The notes: generated by a model from the sequence alone, not told the origin. A stretch of DNA of 64,000 bases from Actinomadura sp. WMMA1423 (GCF_006547145.1 NZ_CP041244.1:8804001-8868000); one strand, 5' to 3'; positions 8,329 to 17,649 are shown, numbered from the stretch's first letter. Program-made: numbers and translations.

Positions 8329-9168
8329 TCATCTCCGGCCCTGCCCGTCCAGGCCCAGGGAGGCGCGGAGCTCGGACACCCGTCGTCGGGCTCCGGCGGC
8401 GTCCCCGGGAGGCAGCCAAAAGACGCACCGGTGCACCCCTGCCTCCGCGTAGCGGGCGACGTCGGCGGGGTCGCAGCCGTAGACGGTCACCGGCGCATCG
8501 ACCCAGCCTGCGGCGTGCGCCCGTTCGCGGAACTCCGCGATGCGATCGGTCAGGTCGGGGGCCGGCTCGGGCAGCCACTCGGTCCCGTAGGCCAGGACGC
8601 GGTCCAGCACGGTGGGGCCGTTGCCGCCGATGAGAACCGGGACCGGGGCCTGGACGGGCTTGGGCCACGACTGGATCCGGTCGAAGGTCACATGCGGTCC
8701 CGCATAGGTGGCCACGTCCTGGGCCCAGATCGCTTGCATCGCCTTGATCCGGTCCGCCATCACCGACAGGCGCCGCCTGGGGTCGGTGCCGTGGTTCTGC
8801 AGCTCCTCGCGGTTCCACCCCGCCGCCACGCCGAACAGGAACCGCCCGCCGGACAGATGGTCCAGCGTCGCGACCTCCTTCGCCGTGGTGATCGGATCTC
8901 GCTGGGACACCAGGCAGATGCCGGTGCCGACCTTCAGCGTGCGGGTCGCGCACGCCGCGGCCGCGAGCGCGACGAACGGGTCGAGGGTCCTCGCGTACTC
9001 GGGAGGCACCTCACCGCCCTCCGCCTTGAAATGCGCCGTGCGTTCGACGGGCATGTGCGTGTGCTCCGGGAGGAACAGCGACTCGAACCCGCCGTCCTCG
9101 GCGAGCCGGGCGAGATCCGCCGGCGTCAGGCCCTGATCCGTCGCGAAAACGGCGAGACCGAACTTCAT
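8329..9168 (-). CDS. LLM-class (luciferase-like, probably F420-dependent) oxidoreductase
   Basis: 279 residues of the bacterial luciferase-like TIM barrel: MKFGLAVFATDQG at the start, ESLFLPEHTHMPV, KVGTGICLVSQRDPI, then LDHLSGGRFLFGVAAGWN, and C-terminal QAPVPVLIGGNGPTVLDRV. This pattern fits the actinobacterial TIGR03619-type F420 group. ATG 9168 is preceded by AGGAG at a good distance; the longer in-frame extension lacks a site. It is in the same direction as the flanking operons but separated from the upstream E2 gene by a block of hairpins. It probably performs a hydride transfer in the pathway; substrate unknown. Confidence 0.9.
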   Translation of the reverse strand: MKFGLAVFATDQGLTPADLARLAEDGGFESLFLPEHTHMPVERTAHFKAEGGEVPPEYARTLDPFVALAAAACATRTLKVGTGICLVSQRDPITTAKEVATLDHLSGGRFLFGVAAGWNREELQNHGTDPRRRLSVMADRIKAMQAIWAQDVATYAGPHVTFDRIQSWPKPVQAPVPVLIGGNGPTVLDRVLAYGTEWLPEPAPDLTDRIAEFRERAHAAGWVDAPVTVYGCDPADVARYAEAGVHRCVFWLPPGDAAGARRRVSELRASLGLDGQGRR

Positions 9169-9195
9169 CGAGAACTCCTGGTGGAAGGGGCCGGC

Positions 9196-9319
9196 GCTCG
9201 CGTGGCGCACCTGGTGCGCCACGCGAGCCACGGATGGGTGATGTGAAGGGGTGGCGCACCGGGCTCGGCGGCCGAGCCCGGTGCGTCCCTTGGGGTGCCT
9301 CCCGGACGGTCCGGGAGGC
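9196..9319. terminator. Three consecutive perfect hairpins
   Basis: Three GC-rich inverted repeats fill the gap after the E2 gene. The first has a 15-bp stem (9196-9210 with 9214-9228) and a 3-nt loop. The second has a 14-bp stem (9255-9268 with 9272-9285) and a 3-nt loop. The third has a 10-bp stem (9297-9306 with 9310-9319) and a 3-nt loop. They lie just downstream of the E2 stop and should stop or attenuate transcription before the luciferase-like gene. Confidence 0.8.
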
Positions 9320-9325
9320 CGTTGT

Positions 9326-10642
9326 TCAGATGTCGAGGCCGGCGGTGAGGCCGCCGCCCTCCAGGCGCTCCGTCACCGCCGCCAGGAAGCGCGCGGCGTC
9401 GGCGCCGTCGATCAACCGGTGGTCGTAGGTGAGCGCGAGACAGAGGATCGACCGCACCGCGACGACCTCGCCCAGCAGCGGATGCGCCACGGCCACGGGC
9501 CTCCGGGTGACCGCGCCCGTTCCGAGGACCGCGACCTGGGGCTGCGCGATGACCGCGGTGGAGAACAGCGCCCCTTCCGCGCTCCGGTCGTCCAGCGTGA
9601 ACGTGGCTCCGCTCAGGTCCTCGGGGACGAGGCTGCCGGTCCGCGCCCGTTCTTGGAGATCGTCCATCGAGCGGGCCAGCCCGGCGAGATTGAGGTCCCC
9701 GGCGTTCCGGATGACCGGCGACACCGGGCCCTGCGGGGTGGCGACCGTGAACGCGAGGTGCGTCCCGTCCGGGTGGACGATCACCTTCCGCTCCAGGTCC
9801 GCGCGCGCTCCGAGGACCGGGTGCGCCTTGAGCGCCTTCAGTACGGCGGATGCGAGGAACGGCCGCAGGGTCAGCTCGACGCCCTCGCGCGCCCCGAAGG
9901 ACGCCGCGGCCGCCTCGCACGACCGGACGGTCTCGGTGACGTCGGCCTCCACGACGGTGGTCAGGTGCGCGCTGGTGCGCAGCGACTCCAGCACGCTCGC
10001 GGCGAAGGCCCGTCGCGCCGGGCCGATCTCCGCGACCGTCCCTCCCCGCTCGTCCTCGACAGGTGCCCGTTCGGCGACGGGGACCGGGGGAGCGGGCGTC
10101 GCCACCGGGGGAGCGGGCGTCGCTCGGGGGGCGGGCGGAGTGAGCGCCGCCTGCGGGGCGCGCGGTGAACGCGCGGCTCTCAGGACGTCGTCCCTCCGGA
10201 TCCGGTCCCCGCTTCTGGCCGGCCGCAGCGATGCCAGGTCCACCCCGTGCTCACGCGCAAGCGTGCGGACGAAAGGTGTCACGTACGCCCTCGAATCCGC
10301 CCTTTCCCGTTGGGGGACGCCGCCATGGCTCCGAGCAGGCAGCACCGGCTGCGGTACGGCGGCCGGTCCATCCGGGGGGCCGGCGGGCGGTGTGGTCGCC
10401 GGGTCGGCCTGGGCGATCGTCGCGAGGTGGGTGCCGGTGTCGACCGTCTCGTCCTCCTGGACCAGGATCGACTGGAGGATTCCCGCGGCAGGCGAGGGAA
10501 TCTCCGTGTCCACCTTGTCGGTCGACACCTCCAGCAGGGGTTCGTCGGCCTCGACGTGCTCGCCCACGCGCTTCAGCCAGCGGGTGACGGTGCCCTCGGT
10601 GACGCTCTCACCGAGTTGCGGCATGGTGACGGGGACTGCCAT
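9326..10642 (-). CDS. Dihydrolipoamide acyltransferase (E2) of a 2-oxoacid dehydrogenase
   Basis: 438 residues: an N-terminal lipoyl domain with the lipoylated lysine at K43 (VSTDKVDTE), a Pro/Ala-rich linker, a peripheral subunit-binding domain (YVTPFVRTLAREHGVDLASL...GDRIRRDDVL), a second Ala/Pro linker and the catalytic acyltransferase domain ending in the HxxxDG motif (H408, D412). It transfers the acyl group from the E1 enzyme encoded upstream to CoA. The E1 genes are separated from it by the hydantoinase pair, 36 bp before its start. No E3 is encoded nearby, so a housekeeping dihydrolipoamide dehydrogenase must complete the cycle. Confidence 0.95.
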   Translation of the reverse strand: MAVPVTMPQLGESVTEGTVTRWLKRVGEHVEADEPLLEVSTDKVDTEIPSPAAGILQSILVQEDETVDTGTHLATIAQADPATTPPAGPPDGPAAVPQPVLPARSHGGVPQRERADSRAYVTPFVRTLAREHGVDLASLRPARSGDRIRRDDVLRAARSPRAPQAALTPPAPRATPAPPVATPAPPVPVAERAPVEDERGGTVAEIGPARRAFAASVLESLRTSAHLTTVVEADVTETVRSCEAAAASFGAREGVELTLRPFLASAVLKALKAHPVLGARADLERKVIVHPDGTHLAFTVATPQGPVSPVIRNAGDLNLAGLARSMDDLQERARTGSLVPEDLSGATFTLDDRSAEGALFSTAVIAQPQVAVLGTGAVTRRPVAVAHPLLGEVVAVRSILCLALTYDHRLIDGADAARFLAAVTERLEGGGLTAGLDI

Positions 10643-10678
10643 GCGCGGAGCCCTCTCTCAAGAAGCCTTGGAAGGCGG

Positions 10679-12433
10679 TCAACTGGACGCCGGCTCCGCG
10701 CGCAACCGCGCCGTGGCAGCCTCATCGATCGACAGGTCCGCGTGCAGGGCGACGCCGTAGACGTCCCGCGCGCGCTCTGGGCTGATCCAGCCCTCCCGCA
10801 CGTCCTCCCGCACGTGTACGGGGTCCCGGTCGGCCGCCGGCCCGTACCCGCCTCCTCCGGCGGTGATCGACACGATGCGCTCGCCGTCATCGAGCTCGAC
10901 CAAGCCCTGCGAGGGCAGTTCGGTGAGGTCGCCCGCGCGGTCACGGCGCAGGTGCCGGGTGAGGCCGCCCTCGCCCCCGCCGCGCACGCCGAGCGCCGGG
11001 TAGACCGCGCCGTCGGATCCGTAGGCCACCGTCATGGACGTGCCCACCGGCCCGTACTCCACCTCCGCCGAGGGTGCGCCACGGAACCGGCCCGCGCCCT
11101 CGGTGTCCTGGAGGAGCCGCTGGCGGCTCACCCGGATGGGGTGCGTCATCTCCGCGATCTCCACGCTGTCCCGGCGCAGCATGCCCGCGCAGCCCACATG
11201 GAAGATCGTCAGCCAGGCGTCGGACCACGGGGTGGCGGCCCCGCCGGTCACCGCGAGGAAGATCTGGTTGACGAACGGCCGCCCGCCCGACCTCGGGTCG
11301 ACGCCCGACACCACCGCCGCCGCGGCGGGAATGACGGCGCCGCACTCGGCCAGCCCGACGCCCTCGGCCAGTTCCGCCATGCCCCGCTGCACGGCGTTGG
11401 TCACCCGGTCGGCCAGGTTGGTGGTCGCGGCCGAGCAACTGTGCGGATGCGTCGGGACGCCCACGGCGCAGCCGTCCCTCAGCCGGACCTTCACGCGGCG
11501 CAGGCTTCCGGCGTTCGGCGGCACGCCCTCGCCGATGGAGTTGAAGACCCCGATCAGGGCGGCCGTGGCGGCCGTCGACTCGGTGAGGTTCAGGCCGTTC
11601 GGCAGGCAGTCGACGTTGTCGGTGAGATCGACATGGATCTCCTGGTCCTCCGGCCGGACGTCGATGCCTATCTTGATGTCCAGCCCTTCGGGGATCCCGG
11701 GGAACGGGTCGTGCCTGGTGGTCAGGCTCAGCCGTCCGGCGGGGAGGTCCGCGATGGCGGCGCGCATCCGGCCCTCACTGTAGGCGAGCCACTCGTCGAC
11801 GAACTCCTGCAGCAGGTCCCAGCCGAGCTCGTTGCCCAGTTCGAGGATGCGGCGCTCCCCGAGGCGCACCGCGCCGATCAGCGCGAGGTAGTCGCCCCAC
11901 CACTGCTCGGGCACGCGGACGCGGAGCCGCAGCATGCGGAGGATGTCGTCGTTGTCCTGGTAGCCGGTCTGGACGCGGCAGGCGTCGAACAGGAGGGTGC
12001 CCTCCTCGTAGACGTCGCGGGCGTCCGTCATGTAGGTCGTCGGCTTGGAGTTGCCGCAGTCTGCCTGATGGGCCTTCGCGAGGACCGAGAAGCGGTGGAC
12101 GCCCTCGTCGTCGACGACCGGCACCAGCATCGCGTGGTCGGCGGCGTGCGAGTTGCCGTTGTACGGCGAGTTGTGCAGGTACGCGTCACCGCGCCGCATC
12201 TCGGGATGGAACCGCAGCACCGCCTTCGAGATCAGGTCGGGCCCGCTCATCATGTGGATGGGCAGGCTCTCCGCCCCCATCACCAGCTCGTGGCCGGCGC
12301 TGACGATGCAGCAGGAGAAGTCGTGGGCGCTGTTGAGCACCCCCGACCGGCTGGAGCGGAAGACCGTGTTCATCATGGCCTCCACCACCACGTTCAGGCG
12401 GTTGCTGATCACCGCCATGCGCACGCCGTCCAT
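10679..12433 (-). CDS. hyuB: Hydantoinase/oxoprolinase B subunit
   Basis: 584 residues of the HyuB family: NRLNVVVEAMMNTVFRSSRSGVLNSAHDFSCCI near the N-terminus, HNSPYNGNSHAADHAMLVPV in the middle, and a Gly-rich C-terminal part with GGGGYGPA. The ATG lies 2 nt after the HyuA stop. Together A and B form an ATP-dependent enzyme that opens cyclic amides (hydantoins, 5-oxoproline) or, in relatives, carboxylates ketones. Which of these applies is not decidable from sequence alone. Confidence 0.93.
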   Translation of the reverse strand: MDGVRMAVISNRLNVVVEAMMNTVFRSSRSGVLNSAHDFSCCIVSAGHELVMGAESLPIHMMSGPDLISKAVLRFHPEMRRGDAYLHNSPYNGNSHAADHAMLVPVVDDEGVHRFSVLAKAHQADCGNSKPTTYMTDARDVYEEGTLLFDACRVQTGYQDNDDILRMLRLRVRVPEQWWGDYLALIGAVRLGERRILELGNELGWDLLQEFVDEWLAYSEGRMRAAIADLPAGRLSLTTRHDPFPGIPEGLDIKIGIDVRPEDQEIHVDLTDNVDCLPNGLNLTESTAATAALIGVFNSIGEGVPPNAGSLRRVKVRLRDGCAVGVPTHPHSCSAATTNLADRVTNAVQRGMAELAEGVGLAECGAVIPAAAAVVSGVDPRSGGRPFVNQIFLAVTGGAATPWSDAWLTIFHVGCAGMLRRDSVEIAEMTHPIRVSRQRLLQDTEGAGRFRGAPSAEVEYGPVGTSMTVAYGSDGAVYPALGVRGGGEGGLTRHLRRDRAGDLTELPSQGLVELDDGERIVSITAGGGGYGPAADRDPVHVREDVREGWISPERARDVYGVALHADLSIDEAATARLRAEPASS

Positions 12434-12435
12434 CG

Positions 12436-14544
12436 TCAGTTCCTCCCTCGTCCGGTTCCGGCGTCCGCGGCCGGGGCGGTCGCCGCCCCGCTCCCTGGGA
12501 CGACATGGATGGTGCCGCTCGGGCGCCGGGTGAACACGGCGCCGTCATCGATGACGACCGTCGTGGTCGCCGACTCCACGATCGCCGGTCCCCGCAGCTC
12601 CGCGCCGACCGGCACCGATTCCAGCCGCCAGACCTCCGCGCCTGTCAGCCCGACGCCCGGCAGATAGATCTCCCGCTCCCGGCGCACGCCGTCGCCGGTC
12701 CCCGCCTCGGGCAGGACCGGGTCGGTGATGCGGCAGCGCGCCCTGACATGCCAGCTCTCGAACTCGATCGGCGAGCCGGGATCGTCAACGGCGAAGGCGT
12801 CCCTGTGCACCTCGTGGAACGCCTTCTCCAACCGTTCGAGCCCTTCGCCGTCCAGCGACCCCTCCGCACCCATCGGCACTTCCAGCTCCCAGACCTGGCT
12901 CGGATAGCGCGCCTCGACGGAGAACTCGACGGACGTCTCGACGGCGCCGGCGCCCGGCCCGGCGATGAAGTCGCGGGCCCGGACCGCCAGGTCCGCGAGC
13001 ACCGCGTTGACGCCCTCGAAGTCGAACGCCTCGGTGGTGGTCCGGAACGTCGTCTCGAAGCCGCGCGACAGGTCGGAGATCAGCGCACCCGCCGCGCTCA
13101 GGGCCGGCCCCATGACCGGGACGATGACCTCCCGGCAGCCGAGCCGCCGCGCGATGGCCACGGTGTTGAACCCGGCGGCGCCGCCGCCTCCCACCAGAAC
13201 GGCCTGCGCCACGTCGATGCCCTTCTGCCCGCTGATCTCCTCGATGGCGCCGACCATTCGCTCGGTCGCGAGCCGGTACACGGCGCCCGCGGCCTCCAGC
13301 ACGTCCAGCCCGAGCGGCTCGCCGACCCGGGTCCTGATCGCCTCGCGGGCCGCCTCCAGGTCCAGCGCCGAACGCCCGCCGAGGAAGTAGCCGGGATCCA
13401 GGTAGCCCAGAACGAGGCACGCGTCGGTCATCGTCGGGCTGGTGCCGCCCCGCCCGTAGCAGACCGGACCGGGGTCGGCGCCGGCGCTCTGCGGCCCGAC
13501 GTGCAGGAGCCCGCCCTCGTCCACCCAGGCGATGCTGCCGCCGCCGGCGCCGACGCTGCGCACGTCGACGGACGGGAAGCCCGTCATGTGGCCGCGGAAC
13601 GGCTCGCCGATCCAGGACTCGCGCGTCCACGGGATCCGGCCGTTCCTGACGACGCTGACGTCGTAGCTGGTCCCGCCCGTGTCGGCGACGATCGCCATGG
13701 ACGCGGTGGTGTCCAGGTCGGCGAAGTACCGCCCGGCGACCGGGGCCATCGCGGGGCCGGAGTTCAGCGAGTGGATCGGGGACGCCGCCACGTCCTCGGC
13801 GTCCAGCGCGCCGCCGGCGGAGGTGACCATGAGCACCCGGCCGGCGAAGCCCGCCTCGCGCAGGCGTCCCTGGAGCCCGCTGATGTACGCGGTCATCAGC
13901 GGCTTGAGCGACGCGTCGATCGCGGTCGCCGAGCCTCGGCGGTACTCCCGGACGCAGGGGTTGAGCTGGTGCGAGAGGGTCACCGGGACGTCCGGCAGCA
14001 GTTCCCGCAGCAGTTCGCCCACCCGCAGTTCGTGGGCGGGGTTGGCGATGGACCACAGCAGGCAGACGGCGACGGCCTCGACCCGCTCCCGGCGCAGCGC
14101 GGCGGCCAGGCCGGCCACGGCCTCCTCGTCGAGCTCCCGGACCACCTCCCCCTGGGCGCCGATGCGTTCGGGGACCTCGAAGGTCAGCGAGCGCGGGACG
14201 TAGGGCTCGGGGTACGGCTGGCGCTGGTTGAAGATGTCGCGCCTGCCGCCCTCGCGGAGCAGCAGGATGTCCGGGTGGCCCTCGGTGGTGAGGAACGCCG
14301 TCCGGGCCACCTTCTTCGTCAGGACGGCGTTCAGCCCGCGCGTGGTGCCGTGGACGAGCATGGTCCCCCGCTCCAGCAGCTCGCGCCGTGAGCAACCGCG
14401 TTCGGCGGCGGCGACCTCGAAGGCGTCGAGAATGCCCTGTACCGGGTCCGCGGGCACGGTGGAGCTCTTGTGGACGCTCAGGTGGCCCTCGTCCTCGATG
14501 ACGAGGTCGGTGAAAGTGCCACCGGTGTCGACTGCAAACCTCAT
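12436..14544 (-). CDS. hyuA: Hydantoinase/oxoprolinase A subunit (ATPase)
   Basis: 702 residues. The actin-like ATP site is plain at the start (DTGGTFTD, residues 6-13) with further family blocks VHGTTRGLNAVL, LSHQLNPCVREYRRG, DTGGTSYDVSV and SVGAGGGSIAWVD. The length is usual for HyuA. The gene sits 36 bp after E1beta and directly before hyuB in one transcription unit with a 2-oxoacid dehydrogenase, an unusual combination. It supplies the ATP-hydrolysing half of the HyuAB complex. Confidence 0.94.
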   Translation of the reverse strand: MRFAVDTGGTFTDLVIEDEGHLSVHKSSTVPADPVQGILDAFEVAAAERGCSRRELLERGTMLVHGTTRGLNAVLTKKVARTAFLTTEGHPDILLLREGGRRDIFNQRQPYPEPYVPRSLTFEVPERIGAQGEVVRELDEEAVAGLAAALRRERVEAVAVCLLWSIANPAHELRVGELLRELLPDVPVTLSHQLNPCVREYRRGSATAIDASLKPLMTAYISGLQGRLREAGFAGRVLMVTSAGGALDAEDVAASPIHSLNSGPAMAPVAGRYFADLDTTASMAIVADTGGTSYDVSVVRNGRIPWTRESWIGEPFRGHMTGFPSVDVRSVGAGGGSIAWVDEGGLLHVGPQSAGADPGPVCYGRGGTSPTMTDACLVLGYLDPGYFLGGRSALDLEAAREAIRTRVGEPLGLDVLEAAGAVYRLATERMVGAIEEISGQKGIDVAQAVLVGGGGAAGFNTVAIARRLGCREVIVPVMGPALSAAGALISDLSRGFETTFRTTTEAFDFEGVNAVLADLAVRARDFIAGPGAGAVETSVEFSVEARYPSQVWELEVPMGAEGSLDGEGLERLEKAFHEVHRDAFAVDDPGSPIEFESWHVRARCRITDPVLPEAGTGDGVRREREIYLPGVGLTGAEVWRLESVPVGAELRGPAIVESATTTVVIDDGAVFTRRPSGTIHVVPGSGAATAPAADAGTGRGRN

Positions 14545-14580
14545 GGAGACGTTCCTGCTCTCAGGTCGCCGCGGCGACGG

Positions 14581-15558
14581 TCAGTAGATCGCGAGCCTGC
14601 GCAGTTCGCCGGCGATGCGTTCGGTGGTGGGCACGATCTCGTCCTCCAGCGCGTGCCCATAGGGGATGGGGACGCGCTCGGCGCCGACGCGCACGACCGG
14701 TCCGTCGAGGCTCTCGAAGCAGTGCTCGCCGGCCCACGCGGCGACCTCGCCGCCCCAACCGCAGAACTCGACGGCCTCGTACACCACGGCGAGCTTGCCC
14801 GTCCGCCTCAGCGACGCCTCGATCGAGGCGGTGTCCAGGGGCCACAGGTAGCGGAGGTCGATAACCTCGCATGCGACGCCCTCGGCGGCGAGCTCCTCGG
14901 CCGCCAGCACGCAGCGCTCGACCATCCGGCCGGCCGACACGACGGTGATGTCGCCCCCGGGGCGCACGACGCTCGCGCCGAAGCCGTCCGGTCCGGAGCG
15001 CTCATCGATATCCCCTGAAGTGCGGAAATACAGGTTTTTGCTTTCCAAGAAAATCACGGGATCGTCGGAACGTATAGCGTGCCGGAGCATCCAGTAGGCG
15101 TCCGAGACGTTGCCGGGCATCGCCACGACCAGCCCCGGTACGTGCGCGAAGAGGCTCTCCAGGCTCTGCGAGTGCTGGGGGCCGTGGTTGGTGCCCCCGC
15201 CCCCCGGCATCCGGATGGTCAACGGCACGCTGAACTGGCCGTTGCTCATATAGCGGATCTTCGCCCCCAGGTTGACGATCTGGTCGAGGGCCAGCAGGAC
15301 GAAGTCCGAGAACATGATCTCGACGACCGGGCGCATGCCCTCCGCGGCGGCGCCGATCGCGAATCCCACCACGCCGGCCTCGGAGATCGGCGAGTCCAGG
15401 ACCCGGTCGTCCCCGAACTTCTCGGCCAGCCCCTGCGTGACCGTGAAGACCCCGCCGAGCGCCGCGACCTCCTCGCCCATGACGACGACGCATTCGTCGG
15501 CCGCCATCTCGGCCTCCAGAGCGGCGCGCACCGCTTCGGCGTACTTGACCTCACGCAT
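14581..15558 (-). CDS. 2-oxoacid dehydrogenase E1 beta subunit
   Basis: 325 residues of the transketolase-like beta subunit (MREVKYAEAVRAALEAEM..., VVVMGEEVAALGGVF with the conserved thiamine-activating Glu, SDFVLLALDQIVN, GGGTNHGPQHSQSLE). The ATG at 15558 gives an 8-nt overlap with E1alpha; an N-terminal extension in the same frame is unrelated sequence. It forms the alpha2beta2 E1 with the preceding gene. It is most like acetoin or branched-chain 2-oxoacid dehydrogenase E1; the oxoacid is not predicted. Confidence 0.94.
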   Translation of the reverse strand: MREVKYAEAVRAALEAEMAADECVVVMGEEVAALGGVFTVTQGLAEKFGDDRVLDSPISEAGVVGFAIGAAAEGMRPVVEIMFSDFVLLALDQIVNLGAKIRYMSNGQFSVPLTIRMPGGGGTNHGPQHSQSLESLFAHVPGLVVAMPGNVSDAYWMLRHAIRSDDPVIFLESKNLYFRTSGDIDERSGPDGFGASVVRPGGDITVVSAGRMVERCVLAAEELAAEGVACEVIDLRYLWPLDTASIEASLRRTGKLAVVYEAVEFCGWGGEVAAWAGEHCFESLDGPVVRVGAERVPIPYGHALEDEIVPTTERIAGELRRLAIY

Positions 15559-16591
15559 GGTTCTGCAGCTCCGGGGAGGTGTAGACGAATGATTTCGCCG
15601 CGGTGGCGGGCGGGCGCTCCGCCGCCTCGGCCCGGGTCCGCGCGGCCTCGACCTCCGCGGCCACCTCGGCGTCGATCTGGGCGACCCGGTTGGCGGTGTA
15701 CGCATCCAGCCGCGCGCGGAGGTTGGCTATCGGATCGTTGAGCGCCAGCCAGTCGCGGCCGGCCGACTTGGGCCGGTACCGGTAGTCGGGGTCGGAGAGG
15801 CTGTGCGGCCGGACGCGGTACACGCCGCATTCGAGGAAGGCCGGAGACCCCGCCCGCACCTGCGCGACCATCTCCCTGGCGGTCTCCGCGACGGCGATCA
15901 CGTCCCGGCCGTCCACGTAGCGCGCGTGCATCCCCGTCCCCTCGACGATGCGCGCGATGCTTCCCGACGCCCCGAAGAGACGGTCGGAAGGCATCGAGTG
16001 CGCGAGGCCGTTGTTCTCGCAGACGATCAGGCACGGGCTCGCCCAGAACCGCGCGAGCAGCAGGGTCTCGTGGGTGACGCCCTGGGCGAACCCGCCGTCG
16101 CCGATGAAGGCCACCGCGATGTCGTCGCCGCCTCGGCGCCGGCGAGCCCACGCCGCTCCGGCCGCCCAGGGCAGGCCGCCCGCGACGATGGCGTTCTCGC
16201 CGAGGAATCCGCTCCGCCGGTCGTGCAGGTGCATCGAGCCGCCGCGCCCGCCGCTGACACCGGACGTCCGGCCGAAGAGTTCGGCGAACACGCCCTCCAT
16301 GGGCACGCCCTTGGCGAGCGCGTGCCCATGCCCCCGGTGGGTGCTGGTGACCATGTCGCCGTCGCGCAGCGCCGCGCAGACACCGACCGCCGCGGCCTCC
16401 TGGCCGAGTGACGAATGGAACGACCCGGACATGCGCCCGAGCCGGTGCATCTTCTCGATCTCCAACTCGACGGCGCGCACGACCGTCATGCCTCGGTAGA
16501 GCGCGTGTGCCTCGGCCAGGCCCGCTTCGCCGACGGGAAGGCCGGTGAAGGCCTGCGCCGGCCCGTGCGAGTTCGCTGCTGTCTGGGTCAT
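15551..16591 (-). CDS. 2-oxoacid dehydrogenase E1 alpha subunit (thiamine-dependent)
   Basis: 346 residues with the E1alpha pattern: SSLGQEAAAVGVCAAL, TSTHRGHGHALAKG, GRGGSMHLHD and the thiamine-diphosphate motif GDGG...ENN (IGDGGFAQG to CENNGLAHS). The C-terminus (YRVRPHSLSDPDYRYR) is also typical. It starts 11 bp after the upstream dehydrogenase stop and is co-transcribed with it. It decarboxylates a 2-oxoacid and passes the acyl group to the E2 lipoyl arm. Confidence 0.94.
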   Translation of the reverse strand: MTQTAANSHGPAQAFTGLPVGEAGLAEAHALYRGMTVVRAVELEIEKMHRLGRMSGSFHSSLGQEAAAVGVCAALRDGDMVTSTHRGHGHALAKGVPMEGVFAELFGRTSGVSGGRGGSMHLHDRRSGFLGENAIVAGGLPWAAGAAWARRRRGGDDIAVAFIGDGGFAQGVTHETLLLARFWASPCLIVCENNGLAHSMPSDRLFGASGSIARIVEGTGMHARYVDGRDVIAVAETAREMVAQVRAGSPAFLECGVYRVRPHSLSDPDYRYRPKSAGRDWLALNDPIANLRARLDAYTANRVAQIDAEVAAEVEAARTRAEAAERPPATAAKSFVYTSPELQNHA

Positions 16592-16602
16592 GGGGGCTCA
16601 CT

Positions 16603-17649
16603 TCACCGGAACGGATGGGTCTGCAGGTCGTGCCAGGCGCCGGCGGCGGGTAGGTCCTTCACGGTTCTGAGACCGGGAGCCGCCTCGAGGACCCCCGGGA
16701 TGCTGTTCACCAGCTGCGCCGACGTCGCCGGGATCGCGTCCATTCCGGGCGACAGCGTGAGGTTGACCGGATGCCGGCCCTCGATGGCGAGCGAGTCGAC
16801 GGTCTTGAACCCGGCGCTCTCGGGACGCAGGTGCAGGACCAGATCCATCTGGACGAAGAGATCCCCGCCGACGTACCCGGTGGCCCGTTGCAGGAAGCCC
16901 TCGGTGCGGCCGGCGGGCACCTCGCCGTACCGGGTCGGGGCCGGAGTCTCGGCGACGAACGGTTCGAACCGCTCGGTGACCGGGCCGTCGAGCAGCAGCC
17001 CGAGTCGCTCGCAGACGAGCTCGATCGACTCGGGGAACCCGACGTGCCCGGCGATGGTGCCTGCCTCGTGGCCCTTCTCGAACTCCTCGGGGGTGTATCC
17101 GATCCCGAGGCGGCGGTGGATGTTCTCCCCGAAGCCGGACACGTCCACGGCGCGCTGCCCGCGGATCGTCCGGACGTCCCACGACACGCCCGTCGCGGCG
17201 ACCAGGAGCGAGTCGAAGAGGAAGCCGGGGTTGACCCCGGTACCGAGGACCGTCGCACCGCCCGCACGTGCGGCCGCATCGATCCGCGCGGCCGCGGGGG
17301 CGTGCCGGGTGAACGGGAAGGCCAGTTCCTCGCAGGGCGAGACGACGTCCACACCGGCTTGGGCGCAGTCCACGATGTCGTCCTCGGTGTCGCGCAGGAA
17401 CGAACCAGTCGCGTAGACGATGACCTGTGGATCGGCCGCCAGCACGTCCTCTAGGTCACCGGTGACGGTGGGCCCGCCCGGAACGGCCGAGCCCACCGCC
17501 TCGTGCAGGGGACGGCCCACCGCGTCGGGTTCCTTGGTCGCCGCACCGACGATGTCGAACCCCGTCCGGTGCTCCAGCAGTAGACGGGCGGCCGCACTGC
17601 CGATGCTGCCGAGGCCGCACAGGCCTATCCGGACCGGACCACGGTTCAT
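16603..17649 (-). CDS. Dihydrodipicolinate-reductase-fold / 2,4-diaminopentanoate dehydrogenase-like oxidoreductase
   Basis: 348 residues. The N-terminal Rossmann motif is RIGLCGLGSIGSAAARLLLEH, followed by ATKEPDAVGRPL and VIVYATGSFLRDTEDDI. The C-terminal half (GTGVNPGFLFDSL, RGQRAVDVSGFGENIHRRLGIGYTPEEF) matches the diaminopentanoate-dehydrogenase C-terminal type. ATG 17649 has a GGAG 7 nt upstream; the longer open frame reaching 18123 runs into the divergent promoter. It is the first gene of the catabolic operon. Family members oxidise amines or imines with NAD(P), so an amine/imine step before the oxoacid dehydrogenase is plausible but inferred. Confidence 0.85.
   Translation of the reverse strand: MNRGPVRIGLCGLGSIGSAAARLLLEHRTGFDIVGAATKEPDAVGRPLHEAVGSAVPGGPTVTGDLEDVLAADPQVIVYATGSFLRDTEDDIVDCAQAGVDVVSPCEELAFPFTRHAPAAARIDAAARAGGATVLGTGVNPGFLFDSLLVAATGVSWDVRTIRGQRAVDVSGFGENIHRRLGIGYTPEEFEKGHEAGTIAGHVGFPESIELVCERLGLLLDGPVTERFEPFVAETPAPTRYGEVPAGRTEGFLQRATGYVGGDLFVQMDLVLHLRPESAGFKTVDSLAIEGRHPVNLTLSPGMDAIPATSAQLVNSIPGVLEAAPGLRTVKDLPAAGAWHDLQTHPFR

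Noticed and set aside
12505..14391. 628-codon plus-strand frame opposite HyuA
   Set aside because: Antisense shadow of HyuA with no domain features and a Gly/Arg/Asp-biased composition.
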